The notes: generated by a model from the sequence alone, not told the origin. Positions 1-6,172 are shown, counted from the first letter of the stretch. The stretch is 7,575 nt of DNA from an uncultured Eubacterium sp. (GCA_910589045.1 CAJUSH010000028.1:1-7575), one strand, 5' to 3'. Program-made: numbers and translations.

Positions 1-197
1 TGATGAAGCGGCAACTATTTAAACTATCAATAACTTAATATTTGCTATACTAGTACAATCATACACAAAACCGCCGCCAACATCAAGTATAAATTTATAT
101 TTTCGCTTCCGCGCTATAACAGGTTGACATAACCTCCAGTGTTTTTGCATGATTTACGTCTTTAAAAAATGAGCTGCTTTGATCTGCCCGGCTGCGC

Positions 198-226
198 TTG
201 ACATTCATATATCGCAGTGCTATACT
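198..226 (+). promoter_or_regulatory. Sigma-A type promoter of the padR-DUF2812 operon
   Basis: A perfect -35 box TTGACA (198-203) is followed by a 17-nt spacer and the -10 box TATACT (221-226), one base from consensus. Transcription would start near 233, inside the palindrome described separately, giving a short leader of roughly 35 nt before the ATG at 267. Such a strong core promoter with repeats laid over it suggests a promoter held off by its own regulator. The boxes are seen directly; the start site is inferred. Confidence 0.85.
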
Positions 227-257
227 ATATATCGAAGTTCGATATATAGCAGTGTTA
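207..257 (+). promoter_or_regulatory. Probable PadR operator: palindrome plus direct repeats over the promoter
   Basis: A perfect palindrome with 12-nt arms around a single central base (G237) spans 225-249, left arm CTATATATCGAA and right arm TTCGATATATAG. It starts inside the -10 box and covers the predicted transcription start. A 16-nt direct repeat lies around it: ATATATCGCAGTGCTA (207-222) and ATATATAGCAGTGTTA (242-257), matching at 14 of 16 positions and 35 nt apart. The half-site ATATATCG occurs at 207-214 and 227-234, 20 nt apart, and inverted at 240-247. Autoregulation through such sites is common for PadR regulators; that this PadR binds here is inferred from position. Confidence 0.75.
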
Positions 258-266
258 GGGGGTGCT

Positions 267-605
267 ATGATAGATCGTCATATCAGAAAAGTATACGTGC
301 CTATGACTGAAACAGGCTTTTACATCCTGCTTTGTCTGAGACAGGAAACCCACGGATACGGCATAGTCAAAAAAACGGAACAATTAACGCAGGGTGAACT
401 GAAAATCAGTCCCGGGACACTCTACGGCAGTCTGTCTAAAATGGAAAAGGACGGTCTGATCCGGTTTATCCGGGAAGAAGAAAACCGCAAAATTTACGGT
501 ATTACGGAGCTTGGAACTAAGGTGCTTGACCTGGAAATGAAACGCATCAAACGACTATATCAAAGTATGGAGGAATCAGAGCAAAATGAAAAATACAAAA
601 ACTGA
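267..605 (+). CDS. PadR-family transcriptional regulator
   Basis: A 112-residue winged-helix DNA-binding protein, expected to act as a dimeric repressor in the cytoplasm. Visible PadR signatures are TGFYILLCL (16-24), HGYGI (29-33), the recognition-helix stretch SPGTLYGSLSKMEKDGLI (48-65) and the wing YGITELG (77-83). A short charged C-terminal helix (about 84-108) would serve dimerisation, as in the short PadR subfamily. I chose ATG 267 because AGGGGG (257-262) precedes it by 4 nt and because an upstream in-frame TTG at 198 lies within the -35 box and cannot be on the transcript. A later ATG at 303 would also give an intact domain but has no ribosome binding site. The gene overlaps the next one by 20 nt, so the two are translated together. 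Its ligand cannot be read from the sequence. Confidence 0.92.
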   Translation: MIDRHIRKVYVPMTETGFYILLCLRQETHGYGIVKKTEQLTQGELKISPGTLYGSLSKMEKDGLIRFIREEENRKIYGITELGTKVLDLEMKRIKRLYQSMEESEQNEKYKN

Positions 606-1140
606 GATCCGGTTTTTCTCTGTACCGGAATGGAAAAAAGAAGAGCAATATTTGCGGGAGCAGCACAAAAACGGCTGGGAATTTGTCTCAGTCAGCGGTC
701 TTTGCCTCTATCGCTTTCAAAAATGCGAGCCAAAGGACGTGGTCTACCAGTTAGACTACAATCCGGACAGCCAGACAAATAAAAACGAATATGTCAAAAT
801 GTTCACCGACTGCGGATGGGAGTACCTGCAGAATTATGCAGGCTACAGCTATTTCCGCAAAGCAGTCTCCGAAATGGGCGCAACGGAAGAGGAAATCTTC
901 TGTGATGACGCTTCCCGGCTGGATATGATGAAGCGGATTTTCACCGGGCGGATATCATCTCTTATGATCATATTCTTTTTGTTCATTATTCCGCAGCTGG
1001 TATCGCGGACCATGTTTTACACGTCTGCAAACAGTATTCTGCTGACGCTGTTGTTTGTTATGTTTTTCATCTATCTGGCGATTTTTCTGTCGTTTGCCGT
1101 TTCGTTCTGGAAATGCTACAAGACGATTCACAAGAAATAA
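586..1140 (+). CDS. DUF2812 domain membrane protein, partner of PadR
   Basis: A 184-residue protein that I recognise as DUF2812 family, whose function is unknown. The N-terminal part (1-110) is soluble and rich in aromatic residues, with two related motifs, NGWEFVSVSGLCLYRF (29-44) and CGWEYLQNYAGYSYFRK (76-92), suggesting an internal duplication. Two membrane segments follow, at about 124-140 and 150-174, with basic residues (KCYKTIHKK) at the C-terminus, which predicts a cytoplasmic tail and a cytoplasmic N-terminal domain. GGAGG at 569-573 inside padR precedes the ATG by 12 nt. PadR and DUF2812 genes are often paired in Firmicutes, where a role in membrane stress or signal sensing is usually guessed. 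Here the pair forms an isolated two-gene operon, presumably derepressed when PadR leaves the operator. Confidence 0.85.
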   Translation: MKNTKTEIRFFSVPEWKKEEQYLREQHKNGWEFVSVSGLCLYRFQKCEPKDVVYQLDYNPDSQTNKNEYVKMFTDCGWEYLQNYAGYSYFRKAVSEMGATEEEIFCDDASRLDMMKRIFTGRISSLMIIFFLFIIPQLVSRTMFYTSANSILLTLLFVMFFIYLAIFLSFAVSFWKCYKTIHKK

Positions 1141-1148
1141 CCGTCTCT

Positions 1149-1185
1149 AAAAGCGATGCCGGAATGACAGAAGCATTCCGGCATC
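1149..1185 (-). terminator. Strong hairpin between convergent operons, probable tgt operon terminator
   Basis: Perfect 12-bp arms GATGCCGGAATG (1155-1166) and CATTCCGGCATC (1174-1185) enclose a 7-nt loop. On the - strand the stem is followed by GCTTTTAG, giving a short T run (1149-1152), so it best fits a terminator for the leftward tgt operon, about 80 nt beyond the tgt stop. On the + strand it lies 14 nt after the DUF2812 stop but is followed by ACAAGC with no T run, so termination there would be weak or factor-assisted. Confidence 0.7.
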
Positions 1186-1266
1186 ACAAGCAGCTCCCTT
1201 ACTTTATTTTGACCAAAGCAGCCTGGAGAGCTGCACGTTTTTTCACGTCGTTCCACTCTGGCGGCA

Positions 1267-2397
1267 TCACCCGGTCTGTCCCATCCGGTAGAGCTTTTCC
1301 TCCTTATACGCCGCAAACCGTCCCGCATCGAGCGCGTCGCGAATCTCCTCCATCATCGTATTGTAAAAATAGAGGTTGTGCATCACAAGCAGACGCATGC
1401 CCAGCATCTCCTTCGCCTTTAAGAGATGGCGCACATAAGCCCGGGAGTAATGCCGGCACGCCGGGCAGCCGCAGTCCTCCTCGATGGGACGCATGTCCTT
1501 CTCAAATTTCTGGTTCAGCAGATTAAGCTTTCCCTCATTCGTGTAGGCATGCCCGTGCCGCCCGTTTCTGGTGGGGTACACACAGTCGAAAAAGTCCACG
1601 CCCCGCTCCACGCCCTCTAAGATATTCGCGGGTGTCCCGACACCCATGAGGTAGGTCGGCTTCCTTCTCGGCAGATGCGGCACCGTCACATCTAAAATGT
1701 GGTACATCTGTTCATGGCTCTCCCCCACCGCAAGGCCGCCGATGGCGTACCCGGAAAGCTCCAGCTCGGAAATCCGCTTTGCGTGGTCGATGCGCACATC
1801 ATCGAAGATCGCCCCCTGGTTGATGCCGAACAAAAGCTGATGACGGTTAACCGTATCCTCCCGTGCGTTCAAAGCGGCGAGCCTTTCCTTACACCGCAAA
1901 AGCCAGCGCGTCGTACGGGCAACCGAAGCCTCCACGTATGCGCGGTCTGCCAGGGCGGGCGCGCATTCGTCAAACGCCATCGCGATCGTGGAGCCGAGGT
2001 TTGACTGGATCTGCATACTCTCCTCCGGGCCCATGAAAATTTTACGCCCGTCGATATGGGAATGGAAGTGAACGCCCTCCTCCTTAATCTTTCGCAGCCC
2101 CGCCAGGGAAAACACCTGAAAGCCGCCGCTGTCCGTGAGAATCGGTTTGTCCCACACCATAAAGCGATGCAGCCCGCCAAGCTCCTTGATCGTCTCGTCC
2201 CCGGTACGCACATGGAGATGGTACGTGTTTGACAGCTGCACCTGTGTTTTCAACTGCTTTAAATCCTCGGTGGACACGGCGCCCTTAATCGCCGCCGCCG
2301 TGCCCACGTTCATAAATACGGGAGTCTGGATATCGCCATGGACGGTGTGGAATACACCGCGCTTAGCGCGTCCCTCCTCCTTCAACAATTCATACAT
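1267..2397 (-). CDS. tgt: tRNA-guanine(34) transglycosylase
   Basis: A 376-residue cytoplasmic enzyme that exchanges guanine-34 in tRNAs with GUN anticodons (Asp, Asn, His, Tyr) for a 7-deazaguanine base, on the path to queuosine. The TIM-barrel motifs are present: TDSGGFQVFSL with D89, FDECAP with D143, GINQG (191-195), GGLAVGE (220-226), GVGTP (252-256), and FDCVYPTRNGRHGHAYT with nucleophile D271. The zinc site is complete: C309, C311, C314 and H340. Length and spacing match bacterial enzymes. Valine in GGLAVGE and cysteine in FDECAP are the usual bacterial residues, which favours preQ1 as substrate; queuine use in gut clostridia is not excluded. AGGAG lies about 7 nt before the ATG. It is the last gene of the leftward operon; no other queuosine gene is in the window. 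Confidence 0.98.
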   Translation of the reverse strand: MYELLKEEGRAKRGVFHTVHGDIQTPVFMNVGTAAAIKGAVSTEDLKQLKTQVQLSNTYHLHVRTGDETIKELGGLHRFMVWDKPILTDSGGFQVFSLAGLRKIKEEGVHFHSHIDGRKIFMGPEESMQIQSNLGSTIAMAFDECAPALADRAYVEASVARTTRWLLRCKERLAALNAREDTVNRHQLLFGINQGAIFDDVRIDHAKRISELELSGYAIGGLAVGESHEQMYHILDVTVPHLPRRKPTYLMGVGTPANILEGVERGVDFFDCVYPTRNGRHGHAYTNEGKLNLLNQKFEKDMRPIEEDCGCPACRHYSRAYVRHLLKAKEMLGMRLLVMHNLYFYNTMMEEIRDALDAGRFAAYKEEKLYRMGQTG

Positions 2398-2407
2398 ACA
2401 ATTACTC

Positions 2408-2485
2408 CTAAAAATTCGATAGCGGCACGCGCCGCTTCACGTCACCTGCCATGCCGTCGGAAGACATTCCAAAAATGCTTCGCAT
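2408..2485 (-). CDS. Candidate 25-residue small protein between purH and tgt
   Basis: This short ORF begins MRSIFGMSSDGM and ends KRRVPLSNF. I recognise no family. It deserves listing because its start is preceded by a textbook AGGAGG (2493-2498) with 7-nt spacing, and that site would otherwise serve no gene: tgt has its own. The ORF starts 19 nt after the purH stop and its TAG stop overlaps the tgt ribosome binding site (TAGGAG), ending 10 nt before the tgt ATG, so the packing is operon-like and suits translational coupling. It is in a different frame from both neighbours. The peptide is slightly basic, without a membrane segment. It could be a real small protein, a leader that couples tgt translation, or a chance ORF in a spacer. 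Confidence 0.45.
   Translation of the reverse strand: MRSIFGMSSDGMAGDVKRRVPLSNF
2421..2436 (-). other. GC-rich hairpin just upstream of tgt
   Basis: Arms AGCGGC and GCCGCT (6 bp, perfect) enclose a 4-nt loop. On the - strand it is followed by ATCGAATTTTTAGGAG, that is a T5 run 6 nt after the stem and then the tgt ribosome binding site. The T run is too far from the stem for a classical terminator. It may slow readthrough, influence access to the tgt start, or mark an mRNA processing site. It also lies inside the candidate small ORF. Confidence 0.4.
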
Positions 2486-2504
2486 TTGCCTTCCTCCTCT
2501 TCCT

Positions 2505-3686
2505 CTAATGATGGAACAGACGAAGTCCGGTGAAGCACATCACCATGCCGTACTTGTTGCAGGTTTCGATCACATGGTCATCACGAATGGAGCCGCCCGG
2601 CTGCGCCACATATTTCACGCCGCTCTTATGCGCCCGCTCGATATTGTCCCCGAACGGGAAAAATGCGTCAGAACCGAGGGCGACATCCGTATTTTTATCC
2701 AGCCATGCACGCTTTTCCTCCGCCGTAAAAACAGCGGGCTTTTCTGTAAACGTATGTTCCCACGCGCCGTCTGCGAGCAGATCCATATACTCATCCCCGA
2801 TGTACAGGTCAATCGCATTGTCGCGGTCCGCACGCCCGATGCTGCTTTTAAATGGAAGCTTTAACACCTTTTCGTTCTGGCGCAGCCACCAGTTATCCGC
2901 CTTCTGCCCTGCAAGCCGCGTACAGTGAATGCGCGACTGCTGCCCCGCACCGATCCCGATGGCCTGCCCGCCCTTCACGTAGCAGACGGAATTGGACTGT
3001 GTGTATTTCAGCGTGATCATGGAAATAGCAAGGTCAATTTTCGCCTGCTCGGAAAGGTTCTTATGGTCCGTCACGATATTTGCAAAAAATTCATCGTCGA
3101 TGACCAGCTCATTACGCCCCTGCTCAAAGGTTATGCCGTATACCTCCTTGCGCTCCAGCGCCTTCGGCACATAGCTTTCATCGATCTGAATCACATTGTA
3201 GCCGCCCTTCTTCTTCGCCTTCAAAATCTCAAGCGCCTCGGGCTCATAGCCCGGCGCGATCACGCCGTCAGATACCTCCCGCTTGATGATGCTGGCCGTC
3301 GCCGCGTCACACACGTCGGAGAGCGCGATAAAGTCCCCGAAGGAGGACATACGGTCTGCGCCCCGCGCCCGCGCATAGGCATTCGCAAGCGGCGTAAACT
3401 CCACATCCATATCATCCACCCAGTAAATTTTGCGCTCCACATCAGAAAGCGGCAGCCCAACGGCAGCTCCGGCCGGGGACACATGCTTAAAAGAAGTCGC
3501 CGCGGCAAGCCCCGTCGCCGCCTTCAGCTCCTTTACCAGCTGCCAGCCATTGAAGGCGTCCAGAAAATTGATGTAGCCGGGCTTTCCGTTTAACACGGTA
3601 ATCGGCAGCGCGCTGCCGTCCTCCATGTAGATGCGGGAAGGCTTCTGATTCGGGTTACAGCCGTACTTTAACTCTAATTCGTTCAT
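2505..3686 (-). CDS. purH: AICAR transformylase, stand-alone PurH C-terminal domain
   Basis: A 393-residue phosphoribosylaminoimidazolecarboxamide formyltransferase that transfers a formyl group from 10-formyl-THF to AICAR, giving FAICAR. The family signatures run the whole length: LKYGCNPNQKPSRIY (6-20), the catalytic Lys-His in SFKHVSPAGAAVG (K67, H68), RMSSFGDFIALSDVCD (112-127), KYTQSNSVCYVKGGQ (227-241), GIGAGQQSR (244-252), GSDAFFPFGDNI (338-349), QPGGSIRDD (362-370) and TGLRLFHH at the C-terminus. The N-terminal IMP cyclohydrolase (MGS-like) domain of bifunctional PurH is absent: the protein begins directly at the transformylase domain. The start is supported by GAGGAG 7 nt upstream. 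The missing activity is supplied by purO immediately upstream in the operon. This monofunctional form is known in some Clostridia, so it is not a truncation artefact. Confidence 0.95.
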   Translation of the reverse strand: MNELELKYGCNPNQKPSRIYMEDGSALPITVLNGKPGYINFLDAFNGWQLVKELKAATGLAAATSFKHVSPAGAAVGLPLSDVERKIYWVDDMDVEFTPLANAYARARGADRMSSFGDFIALSDVCDAATASIIKREVSDGVIAPGYEPEALEILKAKKKGGYNVIQIDESYVPKALERKEVYGITFEQGRNELVIDDEFFANIVTDHKNLSEQAKIDLAISMITLKYTQSNSVCYVKGGQAIGIGAGQQSRIHCTRLAGQKADNWWLRQNEKVLKLPFKSSIGRADRDNAIDLYIGDEYMDLLADGAWEHTFTEKPAVFTAEEKRAWLDKNTDVALGSDAFFPFGDNIERAHKSGVKYVAQPGGSIRDDHVIETCNKYGMVMCFTGLRLFHH

Positions 3687-3772
3687 TCGTTTTCTCCTCT
3701 ATCATGCATTCAAATTGGAAACCATTCGGGTATCAATCACCAGCTGCTGGCGACGTCCAGCCTATGCTCTGC
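3687..3772 (-). other. 86-nt spacer between purO and purH with repeated GCTGG/CCAGC
   Basis: This is the only sizeable gap in an operon whose other gaps are 2-19 nt. On the - strand it carries GCTGG, a 6-nt spacer, CCAGC, one base, then GCTGG again (3740-3761), so the middle segment could pair with either neighbour. There is no T run, so it is not a terminator. I see no convincing promoter. The purH ribosome binding site GAGGAG lies at 3694-3699. Confidence 0.4.
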
Positions 3773-4486
3773 CTATTTATTTTTATTCACGATCCGCGTC
3801 TCATACTCCCCGGTCTCAATATCGATATAGCGCACAAACAGCGAAACCTTATTTTCCTCATTTAAGCTGTCCCAGACCATCCCGGTAAAGCTGTCAATAT
3901 CCCCGTCGAGCTTCACCCACTCCGGCTCGCCCTCAAAGCTGGGAAGCGGATCGCCGTCGCTCATGTAGGTGTGGATAAAGCGCCCCTCACCCGCCTTCGG
4001 GTTTTCGTAGGCGAAGGTGTAGCGGTTGCAGCGCTCCGGATCACCGTTGTCACTCTTTAAAACAGACATGGCAAAATTAAAGCTGTTGTTATGCACATGC
4101 ATAATACCGGAAACGCGCGGCGTGAAGTTGGGCGCGTCCGGCTCAAACGCCCGCGTGCGCAGCGACTGCTCAAAGGTCTGCTGCCGGTCCATCAGCTCAT
4201 AGATCGTGTCTGTCTGATCACCGTTTGTGATGATCGTCTTGTTACCCATCACCCGCACCGGCGCATAGATGATAAGACTCGGATCGCTGAGCTTGTCCGG
4301 GTCAAATGCCTGCGTGCGGATGCCCTCGCCGTCCTCCACAAAAATGCGGTTGCGGCTGTTCACGCTGCGCCCCATTATAAAATATGCGCTCACGGCATAT
4401 TTGCCGTCCGCGGAGCGCCCGATGATAATTCCTCTTCCGGGGTAGCTGTTTTCCGATAATTTTCTGCTTAACGATTCAATCTGCAT
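3773..4486 (-). CDS. purO: IMP cyclohydrolase, PurO type
   Basis: A 237-residue enzyme that closes the ring of FAICAR to give IMP, the last step of de novo purine synthesis. It belongs to the PurO family first described in archaea and unrelated to the cyclohydrolase domain of bifunctional PurH. Family features seen are YPGRGIIIG (15-23), AYFIMGRSVNSRNR (34-47), the basic cluster I associate with nucleotide phosphate binding, then LIIYAPVR (71-78), TNGDQTD (87-93) and FTPRVSG (121-127). The start is clear: AAGGAGG sits 6 nt before the ATG. It lies 11 nt after the PFL-family gene and directly upstream of the stand-alone AICAR transformylase, so product of one enzyme and substrate of the other are made together. 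The family call is from motif recognition without a search. Confidence 0.9.
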   Translation of the reverse strand: MQIESLSRKLSENSYPGRGIIIGRSADGKYAVSAYFIMGRSVNSRNRIFVEDGEGIRTQAFDPDKLSDPSLIIYAPVRVMGNKTIITNGDQTDTIYELMDRQQTFEQSLRTRAFEPDAPNFTPRVSGIMHVHNNSFNFAMSVLKSDNGDPERCNRYTFAYENPKAGEGRFIHTYMSDGDPLPSFEGEPEWVKLDGDIDSFTGMVWDSLNEENKVSLFVRYIDIETGEYETRIVNKNK

Positions 4487-4497
4487 AGGAAACCTCC

Positions 4498-5862
4498 TTA
4501 ATTTTTAAATGAATGGATCGGCGCCGGAATCCGACCGGCGCGGTTTACAAAGCCGTCGCACGAATAAGGGTTGACCGCCATCACCGGCGCGTAGCCCAAA
4601 AGGCCGCCGAACTCCACCGTATCCCCCACCTTTTTGCCGGGACAGGGAATCAGACGTGCCGCCGTCGTCTTCTGGTTGACCATGCCAATCGCCATCTCGT
4701 CGGCGATGATGCCGGCGATGGTCGAAGGCTTTGTATCTCCGGGAATCGCGATCATATCCAGACCTACGGAGCAGACGCACGTCATGGCCTCGAGCTTTTC
4801 AATCGTAAGTGCGCCCGCCTGCGCCGCGTTTATCATGCCCTGATCCTCGCTCACCGGGATGAAGGCGCCGCTTAATCCCCCAACATAGGAGGATGCCATC
4901 ACGCCGCCCTTTTTCACCTGGTCGTTCAGCAGCGCCAGCGCCGCCGTCGTGCCCGGTGCACCTGCGTATTCCAGACCGATCTCCTGCAAAACGTCCGCCA
5001 CGCTGTCGCCCACCGCAGGTGTCGGCGCAAGGGAAAGATCGATGATGCCGAACGGAATGCCGAGCCTCCTCGACGCTTCCTGCGCCACAAGCTGACCCAC
5101 GCGGGTAATCTTAAACGCCGTCTTTTTGATCGTCTCGCACAGCACCTCAAAGCTCTCGCCGCGCACGGCAGTCAATGCGGTCCGCATCACGCCCGGGCCG
5201 CTGACGCCCACGTTGATCACCGCATCCTCCTCCGTTACGCCGTGGAACGCCCCCGCCATAAAAGGATTGTCGTCCGGCGCATTGCAGAACACTACCAGCT
5301 TTGCACAGCCGTTCACCGGATTTTTTTCGGAAGCCCGCGCCGTCTCGGCGATGACCTCGCCCATCAGCTGCACCGCATCCATATCGATCCCGGTTTTGGT
5401 GGAGCCCACGTTGACGGAGCTGCACATCACGTCCGTCTCTGCCAGCGCCCGCGGGATAGAGCGAATCAAAAGCTCGTCGCTTTTCGTCATACCCTTGCTC
5501 ACCAGCGCAGAATAGCCGCCGAGGAAATTCACGCCCACCGCCTTCGCCGCCCGGTCAAGAGTTTTCGCGATGGACACGAAATCCTCCGTGCACTTACACG
5601 CCGCACCGCCCACAAGCGCGATCGGCGTCACGGAAATCCGCTTGTTGACAATCGGAATACAGTACTCCTTTTCGATCTCCTCTCCCACTGCCACCAGATT
5701 TTTTGCGGTGGATGTAATCTTTTCATAGATCTTTCTGTTGAGCTGCTCCAGATCGGAATCGATGCAGTCTAACAGGCTGATGCCGAGGGTAATCGTGCGC
5801 ACATCCAAATTTTCCTGCTCGATCATCTTGTTGGTCTCCTCGACCTCCCATATGTTAATCAT
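4498..5862 (-). CDS. PFL-family (UPF0210/DUF711) protein
   Basis: A 454-residue cytoplasmic protein of unknown function. Conserved blocks include FLGGYSALVSKG (113-124), SSVNVGSTKTGID (148-160), CNAPDDNPFMAGAFHGV (193-209), NVGVSGPGV (217-225), DLSLAPTPAVGDSVA (275-289), GAFIPVSEDQGMI (332-344), CVCSVGLDMIAIPGD (362-376) and the terminal GRIPAPIHSFKN. The family is said to resemble pyruvate formate-lyase in fold, but I see no glycyl-radical motif, so lyase activity should not be assumed. The reading frame is open 23 codons upstream (to 5931), but that stretch overlaps the ACT gene; ATG 5862 has AAGGAGAAGGG just before it and gives the usual MINIWEVEETNKMI-type start. It follows the ACT gene by 16 nt, the standard arrangement for this pair in Firmicutes. 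Confidence 0.93.
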   Translation of the reverse strand: MINIWEVEETNKMIEQENLDVRTITLGISLLDCIDSDLEQLNRKIYEKITSTAKNLVAVGEEIEKEYCIPIVNKRISVTPIALVGGAACKCTEDFVSIAKTLDRAAKAVGVNFLGGYSALVSKGMTKSDELLIRSIPRALAETDVMCSSVNVGSTKTGIDMDAVQLMGEVIAETARASEKNPVNGCAKLVVFCNAPDDNPFMAGAFHGVTEEDAVINVGVSGPGVMRTALTAVRGESFEVLCETIKKTAFKITRVGQLVAQEASRRLGIPFGIIDLSLAPTPAVGDSVADVLQEIGLEYAGAPGTTAALALLNDQVKKGGVMASSYVGGLSGAFIPVSEDQGMINAAQAGALTIEKLEAMTCVCSVGLDMIAIPGDTKPSTIAGIIADEMAIGMVNQKTTAARLIPCPGKKVGDTVEFGGLLGYAPVMAVNPYSCDGFVNRAGRIPAPIHSFKN

Positions 5863-5878
5863 GGCCCTTCTCCTTATC

Positions 5879-6163
5879 TTATATACGATGCATCCGCTCG
5901 AAAATCTCTTCCTTCTGGCACTTGATGGCAACGCCGATCTGTGCGCCGATCTCGTCTAACGCCGCCGCACACTCCGAAAAGGGAACCTGCGAGCCAGCCA
6001 TGTCCACGATCATCATCATGTTAAAGTAACCGGAAACGATCGTCTGGGAAATATCAAGCACGTTGATCCCGTTGTCCGCCAGATAGGTGCAGACCTTCGC
6101 GATAATGCCTACCGTGTCGTGTCCGAGCACCGTGATGATCGTCTTGCTGTTTTGATTTTCCAT
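5879..6163 (-). CDS. ACT-domain protein, UPF0237 family
   Basis: A 94-residue protein consisting almost entirely of one ACT domain, a small ligand-binding fold that usually senses amino acids and works as a dimer. The first strand and loop are TIITVLGHDTVGIIAKV (8-24), with GHDTVGI typical of the GcvR-like subgroup, followed by NGINVLDISQTI (31-42) and the strand FNMMMIVDM (47-55). No catalytic or DNA-binding domain is attached. AGGAGG lies 5 nt before the ATG and overlaps the stop of the upstream gene (gap 9 nt). Pairing with the UPF0210 gene suggests that it controls or forms a complex with that protein, but the ligand is unknown. Confidence 0.95.
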   Translation of the reverse strand: MENQNSKTIITVLGHDTVGIIAKVCTYLADNGINVLDISQTIVSGYFNMMMIVDMAGSQVPFSECAAALDEIGAQIGVAIKCQKEEIFERMHRI

Positions 6164-6172
6164 GTTGTCCTC

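Noticed and set aside
23..51. Extended -10 like TGCTATACT at 43-51 as a second rightward promoter
   Set aside because: No acceptable -35 box at 16-18 nt spacing and no gene directly downstream that needs it; the padR promoter at 198-226 is far better.
19..150. A 43-codon - strand frame (starts MQKHWRLCQ) near the left edge
   Set aside because: No ribosome binding site before its ATG, no recognised family, and AT-rich intergenic setting. An alternative start at 130 has GGAGG only 2 nt away and gives just 11 codons.
124..152. TTGACA at 124-129, within AGGTT-GACAT-AACCT, as a promoter
   Set aside because: The -10 position at 17 nt spacing reads GCATGA, which is poor. The 5-bp inverted repeat alone is not enough to call a regulator site.
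198..266. N-terminal extension of the PadR protein from a TTG at 198
   Set aside because: That codon is part of the -35 box, so it is upstream of the transcript; the extension would translate the operator.
1113..1526. A 137-codon + strand frame running from DUF2812 across the hairpin into tgt
   Set aside because: It starts inside DUF2812 in another frame, crosses a terminator hairpin and is mostly antisense to tgt; composition is Pro/Ser/Arg-rich with no domain.
2925..3593. A 222-codon open frame on the + strand opposite purH
   Set aside because: It lies entirely antisense to a gene with complete family motifs; long antisense frames are expected in GC-rich coding DNA, and the translation shows no recognisable domain.
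5242..5772. A 176-codon open frame on the + strand opposite the PFL-family gene
   Set aside because: Antisense shadow with a His/Arg-rich composition typical of non-coding translation; no ribosome binding site was evident.
5863..5931. 23-codon N-terminal extension of the PFL-family protein
   Set aside because: It overlaps the ACT gene, lacks a ribosome binding site, and reads as a basic non-family stretch; ATG 5862 has a clear site.
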